A stretch of DNA of 64,000 bases from Tubiluchus corallicola. Taxonomy: Eukaryota; Priapulida; Priapulimorpha; Priapulimorphida; Tubiluchidae. This document shows, in pieces, positions 1 to 9,700 of this stretch; the first letter of the stretch is position 1, and the number at the start of each line of letters is the position of its first letter. Below the pieces are notes generated by a model that saw only the letters and a program-made list of their open reading frames with translations, searched no databases and was not told the origin of the DNA. A program made the translations under genes and the position numbers. Location of the stretch: the NCBI GenBank assembly GCA_030141605.1, contig JAQGDQ010000001.1, forward strand, positions 310,001 to 374,000, written 5' to 3'.

Positions 1-397
1 GCCCTTCATTGTCCTCATACACTTCCTAAGGGCTTGGTACTTGTTGCCTTATCAATGAATTAAAGTACAAAATCTGGTTTAATCTTTGCCATAGAGTATT
101 TCATGCCAATATCATTGGTTCAAAGTATTTCATCAACATATCTAGAAAAAACTGTTCATTTAATTGCTGTTGCATGTAAAGTGAAGAACTGAATCATTGC
201 AAATTATGCTAAAATACAACATATAACCTATCAATTAGTGGCTTAATTTTACTTGAATCACGTAATAGACAAACTAGTAAATAACTCCTAAGGCCATCAA
301 TTTGGAAGCAAAATGTCTATATGAAGAATCACTGCCACAAAAACATGACAAATTAATCTGAATAAAATATAAAAACAAAACTTTTTCATCAACTTAC

Positions 398-2595
398 ACA
401 TCACTGTTAGACCCACTTGAAGAATCTTCTTTTTTCTTTCGTAGATGTTTTTTCTTTTTTCTACTGATTTTAGATTTCTGTAAGAAGCAAAATACTCTTC
501 TTAAAAAACGAAATGGTGTTCGAGAGTGGCATTTTCATAGAAAGCCTATGTGAGCGAAGCCAAAGATTTAAATATAATTGCTTCTATTGCTCCTGTTAAT
601 ACATATAGCAGTTATCACTATATAAGCCTATACTGTTAAGTAACAAAAATTTGGTGATTCTATTACTTGAAGCTGCCTCACATTATTATTTTTGTTTGCT
701 AAGTAAAAAAAAATAACCACTATATCCACGTGAGATACTGTGATGGCCTAGTATGCCATAGATGTTTACATACAGACAAGTTTTTATATTTAGACATTTT
801 GTTACAGTTACTTTTAACTTAAGAGTTAATTTATTCTGAAGTTGATCAACCAGTAAATCAAGAACTAACTTTGTCTTCCTACAGTTTGTTGTACAAGTTT
901 CAGCATATACACCACTATAGCTAAAAGGGTCACTGTCTTTTATAATAGATTCCTAGAGTCTAAAAATATTATGTAAAAAAGTTATAATAATGATTCATTA
1001 AAGTTCATAAACAGATGAAATTAGCAACTAGTTAGTTTTCCAATCCTAACCTGTTGTAGATGAATACCAACAATACTGCTTGGGTGAGGACTCAACCCAA
1101 ATTGCTACTCATCTGGATGTAGTTGTTGGGGGATGCCCTTTTGAAAAAACCTTATGCTCAGTGAATTCACAATGGATTGCCAAGAAATGTCACTTAAGTA
1201 TACTAGAGCAAATTCCACACTGACTGACCAAGTCTGATTTTTGATCTGACATTACAAATTCAAGATAGAGGCAATAAGATCATTTTTGAAAAAAACCCAA
1301 GTCCCAACCAATTCGCAATAGATCGCATCATTTCCGCGATGACTCACAGAATCACATTTTCGATCTTCCATTTTGAATTCCAGATGGCGACAAAAGCATC
1401 ATTTTCGAAAAAAACTAAGGCTCCATAGGTTTGTAATTACCCATAAAGAAACTTTATAGAAACATGTTAAAACTGATTCCACGTCAATTAATGGAGTTGG
1501 GTTTTTGATCTGTCATCCTATTAACATCATTTGTTATCTATGATATTGAGTCAGTGAGTCACTCGACCAACAGTTGAAGTGGAACATGTTGAAAAAAAGT
1601 ACTATTATTACTTGTACAAAGTTCACTGTCCTTCTTATTTGATAGATTCAATGTTCTTCTCAAACATATGTTGTACAAATTCAGGCTCTCTACTCTCTCC
1701 AAACTACAGAAATTATTTACTCAGTATAACTGCCATACTTGGGCCTTTAGAATTATCAAAAATTTGCACTTTCACTCTCTGTCTAGACTGCACTAGCTAC
1801 TACATTATGCATAAATCATGTTACTTGACAATTCAGATAGTCAGACCAGAGTTCAGGATTTCAAATGAGTGACACATACTTTTTTTGTTGGTGCTACATC
1901 GACATCATCATCACTGTCAGAAACAAGTTGATAGTTACGATTTTTTTCCTGTGCAGCAATTGCTTCTCTTTCTTGCACTCTAGCTATTTTCTCTTTCTTC
2001 TCCTTGTGAGGTAACTGAAGCAGAAGCATGTGCAAGAAATATGTGAGAAGAATGAATGCAAAAATTGTGCTGCATGTAACAACTGCATGACAAAGAATGC
2101 AATGCAGTTTCTTCCTAGGAAGACAAGAAGCAAACAAAGAAACATTTCATCAAAAAGCATCACATTATCCAATGTGTTAGATTACTTAAATCACAAGTTT
2201 GCAGATATTATTAATTATTATTATTAAACGGAAAAGTCAACTAAATTGAAATAACGCAGTATTTAGCCATTAAAATCACAAATTCGCAGATAGCATTAAA
2301 TAGAAAAGTCAATTAATTTGATATAATGCAGTATTTAGCCATGAAAATACCAATGTATAGCATTAAAATTTATGCAGTTGTGAGAAGATCATACCTTTGC
2401 CCATAGATCATTAGCAAATTTGGTCATCTTATCATCGACAGCTACTGTACCCGTCTCCTGGAGTTTAAGGACGAATTCAGTAGCAGACTCACTTTTTGAG
2501 GCTAGACCTATCAGATATTGACCAATGTACTTGTCACTCATGCCAAGTATATCAAACAGTTGATCTTTCACCCAGTGTTCCACGTTAGATGTCAT
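398..2595 (-). CDS. DHX16: DHX16/PRP2-type DEAH-box pre-mRNA splicing helicase, N-terminal exons (partial)
   Basis: Three in-phase coding exons: 2395-2595 (67 codons, starts ATG), 1880-2014 (45 codons) and 398-477 (26 codons plus 2 nt). Donors are gtatga, gtatgt and gtaagt. The start reads MTSNVEHWVKDQLFDILG, aligning with the human DHX16 N-terminus (ERWVQDELHSVLGLSE). Next comes an EKNRNYQLVSDSDDD segment like human EKNRSYRLLEDSEE, then a lysine-rich HLRKKK stretch matching human KHLRKKR. By family knowledge DHX16 is the RNA-dependent ATPase that remodels the activated spliceosome before the first step, in the nucleus. The helicase core (DEAH box, ratchet, OB-fold) is not here; it must lie beyond the left edge. 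No exon is supported between 1 and 397. Intron 2 (478-1879) carries a dispersed mobile repeat. The last donor could instead be gtgtaa two bases earlier, so the final phase is uncertain. Confidence 0.86.
1070..1560 (-). mobile_element. Dispersed element with internal diverged tandem repeats, copy A (HINE/pearl-like)
   Basis: Read on the minus strand, this stretch has repeated units around a core like CATCTTGAATT...GATCAAAAATC...GGCAATCCATTG, each followed by a CCTTAG/GTTTTTTTCGAAAATGAT segment. It ends in a tail (TTTTCAAAAGGGCATCCCCC, then ACATCCAGATGAGTAGCAAT, then a TGGGT..ACCCA hairpin at 1080-1100). The same units and tail occur in the opposite orientation at 41690-42640. It lies in DHX16 intron 2. 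Family assignment is inference. Confidence 0.6.
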
Positions 2596-3212
2596 GGTAT
2601 GCAGTTATATACTTCAATATCACAAGCTATGCATTTAACACCGGAAAACTGATATTCTGAAAATGAACTGGGTAAAAGTAGATTAATTAGCTAGGTGATT
2701 TCATAAGTGCCCTTAAACAAGTTAGAATACATTTCAAATGGTCTACTTGAACAGAGTTTAGAAGAAATATATAACCTCAGTTCATTGAAGCCTGAGTTAG
2801 CATTACAGCCTGTGCACCTCTAACAGGTTTGCACGAGTTTTAGAGAATAAGCTAGTCGGCCTTGGTCAGCAATAGTTGAGGCCTAGCTGCAAAGTTGAAC
2901 TCATCCACAGAAATGCGTGACAACTGTCAAGGTCAGGAGTAAGCTAGCACACTTGTACAAAACCCCATTTTTAGGCAAAATGTTTTCAAAAATTTTCGGG
3001 CAAAATGTTTTCTTTTCTGGCCAGTTTTTATAAACCTCAATGAGATCCTCACTGTCCGAATTAATTCAGATGTGATCAAAATTTATATTATATACTAACA
3101 TAATATTAGTTAATTTTACGCTATTTTTCTGGTTATAATCAGATGCCCTTGGGACTTATGTAACTCAGGCAGTCGATATGAGGGTCGTCTATGGAATGGA
3201 ACAACCAAATAA
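2596..3212. other. DHX16 upstream region
   Basis: No coding segment recognised. It should contain the DHX16 promoter and 5' UTR, because DHX16 reads leftwards from 2595, but I see no distinctive core-promoter motif. Confidence 0.4.
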
Positions 3213-4212
3213 ACTGGTAGCCTTAATTACTGTTTACCTTAAATATGGCACTGACAACAAGGTTAGATATGGAAAATAGTTTATGGAAACCTTAGCACTT
3301 ATTATTATATGAACTAACAATGGATCTTAACATGCAGGAGAGGCAGCAGTTACTACAGTGACGATGTAAAACTTGTTTGCCTTAGCACTGCATAATAACA
3401 GTAAATGGCATTAATAACACTTTGCATGCTCTCTGGGTATCATATTATCAATAGTTTTTTGCATAGAATAATGATGACGATGATGAAAATGATGATGAAA
3501 AGGATCACGATAATAACAATGACGATAATGACAAAAACAATATCAGAGTGTTGTGTCTCAATAATAGAAATTTTCTGCATTAGTTGATTTCACACAAGTG
3601 ATACTATACATTGTTAAAGTGCAAACACTGTAGTTAATGAAGGTTTTTCAATTTTTTCATCAAAAATCAATTTTTAATTTGTCTAAGGTAGCAAATACAT
3701 TTCATATAATAATTTTGCATGAAAATCCATTGTGTGAGGAGTAGAAACCCACGAAAATTATCAAATATAACGTAAGCGCCGCTTAGTGAGAGCAGTTTTT
3801 CATGAAGCCATGCAAAATGTAGCAAATGCTTATGGTCCTGAAGGAGTTAAGAAGCTAACAGAAATAAAAACTTTTTTTAAGATTAGCAGTTGCTTAGTTG
3901 CTAAAATAGTTTGGCATAGGACTATTTCCTAAATGAAAGTTCCAGAAAGTGCTCTGCAAAAAACTATTGATAATATGATAACCAAAGAGCATGGAAAGTG
4001 TAGTCAACGTTATTAACTGCAGTTGTTACTATGCAGTTGCTAAGGCAAACAAACTTTACATCGTCGCCATAGCAACTGCTGCTTCTCTTGCATATTCAGC
4101 TCCATTGTTAGTTCATATTATAATAACAGATAAAGTTTCCATAAACTATTTTCCATAACTAACCTTGTTATCAGTGCCATTGTTAAGGTAAGCAGTAATC
4201 ATGGCCACCAGT
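3213..4212. mobile_element. Foldback element with ~205-bp terminal inverted repeats
   Basis: 3213-3418 (starts ACTGGTAGCC) and 4009-4212 (ends GGCCACCAGT) are imperfect inverted copies. Both carry the blocks TTTGCCTTAGCA, ACGATGTAAA, TAACAATGG and GTTTCCATAAACTATTTTCC. They flank about 590 bp of unrelated DNA that includes an ATG/GAT-rich microsatellite (about 3466-3540). No transposase is seen inside, so this is a non-autonomous element. No clear target-site duplication survives. Confidence 0.7.
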
Positions 4213-4649
4213 GATTAACAGTTTACATTGTCAGCCGTATATGGTAGCCTAGGCTTGACGTCATTAGACACTCATAAAAATGCCAGCAATGACACTGTTG
4301 CTAAGACTAATCTATGTGGGACGTTTACTATAGTCATAGCAAGCACCCCATTTGTGTATCAATACCCAGTTTGAGTGCCTTATCTCATGAAAAGGTGATA
4401 AACATTGTTCATCGCATAAACTGGGAAGATTTAAGCTGGTAAAATTAAAAAAAGACAGCGAAAAGTCTGACGTTAACATATTATTGGATATGGATGAATG
4501 GGAATGGGGCACACTCCATCACCAATGGGCCAGAATAGTCCAGCAAAAACGATGCAATGTACCATTTTAATAATCACTGTTATTATCTACATTGCACTAT
4601 CGTGAGTAAGTCGTGTAATGTTGGAGTGTAGTGAAATTAAAAAACATTA

Positions 4650-5150
4650 CATTTGAACATAAGTACCTTTAAACAGCATGCCTTTATGGTAGCGGCCTCA
4701 CAAAATGCCCCAACTACAGCCCCACTCTGAGTAGCCACTGATACTGGAATTTTATACAGCAATGTCGAGAGTAGGACACTACATAGATAATAACTTACAG
4801 TAGGAAAATAAAGTAGTCTACGAAAAAACAGGTTTTCAGTAAACATGTTTTTAGGCTGTTCTAAGATTGGACAACTTTTAAAAGAGTATGCCATGTTGGG
4901 TCATTTAAAATTTCTGGTGACATGGCTCCTCATTCTGGTGACATGGTTGTGAAAGCACTTAGCAATATACGTTATTGTGGTGTAGCAACAGATGGTAGCA
5001 ACCACGGCTCTGTGAAGCTGTTTCCAGTTCTCGTGCAGTATTTTGACCCTAGTGCATTGTTTTAATAGACCCTAGACTGGTCATTTTTGCCTACTTACAA
5101 GTGTGCGAAAAATTGTCCTCTTTTTCAACTCAGACAATATGGTAACCCTA
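4650..5150 (+). pseudogene. hAT-superfamily transposase remnant
   Basis: The open segment 4919-5065 reads VKALSNIRYCGVATDGSN followed by a KLFPVLVQYFDP stretch. That matches the ATDGSN...KLYPVLVRYF block around the first catalytic aspartate of hAT transposases (ZBED/DUF4371 type). Upstream, in broken frames (about 4830-4870), NMFLGCSKIGQLLKE resembles the preceding MFPDSKIAKKF motif. The sequence 5108-5150, read in reverse, begins AGGGTTACCATATTGTC, which looks like a hAT terminal inverted repeat. The fragment is frameshifted and the left end was not found, so it is inactive. Confidence 0.55.
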
Positions 5151-5183
5151 CACACATAGGCCCGTATCATCCACAAGGCCCAC

Positions 5184-5301
5184 CTGAAAATTAGTACGGC
5201 CAACCAGATTTCCTCTGTCATCTGATATAGGTACAAACTGGTCCCAGACTGAACGCATGAAACTCATTTTCCTGGCCTTATTTTGAGCTTTGCCTCCTGG
5301 T
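5184..5301 (-). other. Unassigned coding-like exon candidate
   Basis: 118 bp bounded by AATAATAG and a CAG/gtgggc donor, open for 39 codons on the minus strand. It encodes a K/R-rich lead followed by SVWDQFVPISDDRGNLVG. The SVWxxF opening faintly recalls a BED zinc finger, but no cysteine pair follows. I cannot connect it to another exon. It may be part of a transposon gene or an unknown host gene. Confidence 0.25.
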
Positions 5302-6793
5302 CTATTATTAAATCCACATTAATAACAAATTGCTGTAATTATGCAATAATTTAACATTTTTGTGGAAAATACTTGTAATAATTTTAAGCCTCCAATGCGA
5401 TAATCAGCATAATACAAAATGACAATGCCGATGCTTCTGTTCTGTTCACTACCAATGTTATATTGCACTTTAGAGTAACCATTTACCAATCACATCATTT
5501 AAAAACATCTCCAGATGTATTACTATTAGGAAAAGTACAACAGCATAATACCCTATAATTATTATTACCTAATAATAATAATACCGCATAAGCCTACACA
5601 ACCTTAAAAATTTAAATAAAAAGGCTTACAAAGAATGGTTAACAATCTTGAATCTTGCTCACATGGTTGATACCCTAATATTTTCCATGGCAGGATTAAA
5701 CACATCAGAGAAGGTCCTGCTTAGGCTGAAATGCTGCGCTTCAAAATAGAAGTACACACGTGTTTGAATCTTAAACACAATGACTCAGTAGCACACATTA
5801 CCTGATTTTATATAATAATAACAATTATTGGATGAAAACGTGCTGAAAACGCTTCTTTTCGTTCGAGCTACAGCTGTTTGGCCAGCCCGCATGTACCGCG
5901 CTAGCCCATATACCGCACAATGCGGTACTTGATCCAGCGCATAATCAGCCTCATAGACGGAGAATAGGAGACCTAAATATCGCAGTTGAAACTGAGCCGA
6001 GTTACCTGTTCTCCTTGTTTATTTAATAATAACAATTTAAAATATCAATATATTCTAAATAATTCGATAAAATAAAATAAAAATGATTAAGTTTGAAGTC
6101 ACTCTACTGCCAAATATTTTCCTGAATTAGTGACATGCTTTCATGGAATATATTACAAAATCTAAAAAAGTAATTATAGATTATTGCAAAGGAATGATTA
6201 ATGGGAACAAAAAGTGGATGATTACTGTATACAGCAGCAATAACATTAAAAAAACAAATTTTTGTCACATCATGCCTTATGCCATCATGTCCCTTATTCT
6301 TGAAAAACTCAAATAGTTATCACTACTAGTAGTAACAGAATAAAACAAAACAAGATCCAAATGGTTTGAATTTGATGCAAAGTTAAATTAGAGAAAAGTT
6401 CATAAACACAGGGATAATTGTGTAGTTTGTTATTGATCGAAGACTTGCACTAAATTAAACTGAAATGAAGGATAAGCTTATATCAAACAAAGACGTTTGC
6501 CATTGCAGCATCGAAACTGGAATATATGTCAGACGCGGCATTTTAAAGCAGAAGTTTTACATTATCGAGGAATAATCAAAAATTTATTGGTTTTTGCACA
6601 TATTTTACTTTTACTAAGTGACTACTAAGAAGGGACATCGACTGTTTGCTTAAAACACTAATTATTAAACTGAATAAAATTGGTCTCTTTGAAAGTTATT
6701 GGTGTTGTTTTGCAACTAACTGGTTATAGAAAAAAATCGGCCTAAAAATAATTAGACAACTTTACCTTAATTGGTCAACAATTTAAAGCAGTC
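5302..6793. other. SSNA1 upstream spacer with a GC-richer patch
   Basis: Mostly AT-rich non-coding DNA. The stretch 5866-5990 is markedly richer in CpG and G+C than its surroundings and contains a hairpin, TACCGCACAATGCGGTA (5926 on). It could be a promoter for SSNA1 or for a leftward transcript. Nothing else recognised. Confidence 0.3.
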
Positions 6794-9700
6794 ATGTCAA
6801 AGCAAGGCGCGGTACTTCAGAGTTATAACAACGAGTTAGTTAACTGTGAGTAAGTTCAAGTTACATTAAATTTTATTTTAGTTCCTGGGTCCTTTTGGCT
6901 ATTCTCTTTTTATAGTATAGCTGATCCCAAGTGTCCTTCATGTACGGATAGCCTGTTGTAGCGCTAGCATAACATTTACTTTAGAAACGTAAAGTGATTG
7001 AACATATATGTATCAGCACAATTTATGTACAAGCACAGTGGTAGCAGTATTCACTTACCCTCCATAATAAGTTTTATTTTCAATTTCTCATAAAAAGTGC
7101 ATGGATTCCTCTCCAAAATACTATTATCTGTTTTCTGATAGAAATATCTGTCATGTAGCAGTTTCAGGCATCAAATGGTGAAATAGTAAAAATTTGCAAA
7201 ATATGCAACAAGTATACTGCAAATTTAGAAATTTTTACTATGCCTGAAAATACTGTTACCAATGTGCTTGAACATTCCACACTTAAAGAAGTTAATTTGA
7301 AGATATAGTGAAAATGTTCAACCAAAATACTGGTTGTTAGTAATAAAGAACTGCCAGCGTACTGCAGATTACTGGAACTTTTGCTACATCCCCATCTGTT
7401 TGGTATCACAAGTTTCATTGCCATCACCAATGCTGTTGCACATCTATAATTTCTACTGCAGTTTCCCCCGTTACTTGCCATCACTACCTTCATGAGTAGG
7501 GATTTTCATCAACATCATCTTCATCATGTCATTTTAAAAATAGTTTTGAATTGATGTTTTTTGTGTGTGTGGTATAATTCAAAGCATCTTGCAAAATATA
7601 GGGAAGAAAACAAATGTTACAATGCAGCAGAGTGCGATTTAGTAAAAGCAGTAGTCTTTGTTGTTTCTGCAAGTTTTTTCCATGTTTTAAGCTGTAGGCA
7701 TTTTGTGACATATAGCATACTATTCATTGATAGGGTGCCCCTAAGCATTGAAACCCAATTACTACTCTTATCGTTTATTGTCACTTTGAAGGTAGACTTC
7801 TTGTCTAAACTGTGCATAAATATCAACCACTGAAGATTAATATTGAATAAGCTGTAGTGGAAACAATCAACAAATTTTGCCTACAATATACCAAACACTG
7901 TGTCCGGTCTAATACACGTATATAGTTTTAGTGGTTATTGCAAGCGACCACAGCAACAAACTGTCATATTACGGTTAGAGAACCTGTGAAATTCTCTCTT
8001 ATCTGGCTATTTAATTTTTCTATCAAATGTTTCCACCAAGTAGAAAAACTGAAACCCTAGTAGGTTGTTTTTAGCCATGCTTTCACAAGAATTCAAAACT
8101 GTAAAATTGTGTAAGAAGAATTTCACAAGAATTTAAGAGTGTAAAATTATGGTTTAAATATGGATTACAAGTTATGAGTTTTCGTGTTGGTTGTAAAAAG
8201 AGAAGCATGCAATACGTTAAATTCTCATTAGCATGTTCATTTATTGTTATTTACTGATAATGTGAGGGAGTACTTTAGACCGGACATCCACTAACGTTGG
8301 ATACAATGATATGTTAACTTTTTTGGCCAACAGGGGACAACAAAAAGAATACAAGGTGACACGCAAAGCATTCAAAAGATTCTAAACACTGTAGGCCTGA
8401 GCGAACAAGTGGAGATCAAACAAATAGTCTGACTAGGAAAGAAAACAGAAAACAACAAGTGCCCACACAGAGTTACAGTAGGTAATGTTCATCCAAAAAC
8501 TACTGTACTGAGGGATGCAAAGAGAATGGTTGAAAGCAAACGACACGAGTGCCCAGAACTATTCATAACACTAGACAAAACACTTTTGCAGAGACAAAAT
8601 GAAAAAAGGCTCCGTGAAGAATTAAGCAACAGGAAAATAACGGAGAAAGGGACTTTGGAAGTAGAGGCGGTTAAATCATTAAAATAAAGAAAACACCTGA
8701 GCAGCTTGGAGATGCAGCAAAAAACTGACAAAAGTGGACTAAGAAAATTTCTGTAAATACTGTAAATACCGACATTGGAAGTAGAGGCCATAAATTCATT
8801 AAAATAAAAGAAAAACCTGAGCAGCTCGGAGATGTATATTTAGGTCATTAGCTTCTCTCACACTAGTCTGATTAATGTTATTTTACTGAAATAAGATTGT
8901 GAAAGTTGTAACTGTATATTTTAGGTGCTGCCATCTATTGATTAGTTACTTTAACATTTTACTAGTTCAATTCACCCCTAGTACAGTTGTTTGGTCCAGT
9001 GAATATTCAAACTCACTGGATCTCCCTATTTTCACTGTAATGGGATATGTGAAGCCAAGTTTTTGCATAGTTCTCTACCTATATAAACTGGCTAGATTTC
9101 ACTGCTAGTCACTCTCTGTCTCAGGCAGTGCAGTTGTGCAACTCATGGGACTCACTGTCTAATTATTCGTGATCAGTGCAGGACACTCTGGTCCTCAGTG
9201 TAGTTTAGCAGTCATGTTCATATAACTATGTAAGTGCAATAAAAGTGTTTCAGTTTTGTGCAAACATGTAATCTTGTGTTTACTTGTTTTCTACAAGTGT
9301 TCGATTTCAACTTCACAGAGATAATCTGAGAAATTTTTTTGATTTATAATACAACCACATACCTAAAATGCTTTTTGTCACTTTTGCTAGAAAAGTTTGC
9401 ACATTATCACGCATTAGTCCCAGAGAAATCTTAGAAATTCAAATTTCTTGGTGAAAACTAGAACAAGGCTGAGTTCACAGACCAAATCTGTGTCATGAAG
9501 TTTCTCTGGGATATCAATGAACAGTGATCAACTCCGTAACCCACAGCAGACCTACACAGACCAAATCTGTGTCATGAAGTTTCTCTGGGATATCAATGAA
9601 CAGTGATCAACTCCGTAACCCACAGCAGACCTAACATACCCTGACTTCAGACACTAGCGTGCATGGCAACAGCTATCTACTTGTTCAATGGGCAACCTTT

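Noticed and set aside
1-60. Minus-strand segment reading NKYQALRKCMRTMKG, a possible next DHX16 exon
   Set aside because: The only nearby AG acceptor gives the wrong phase for the previous exon, there is no pyrimidine tract, and it does not resemble DHX16.
4637-4894. Minus-strand 85-codon ORF with a splice-like donor (SVATQSGAVVGAFCEAATIK)
   Set aside because: It lies antisense to the plus-strand hAT transposase remnant and matches nothing; most likely a shadow.
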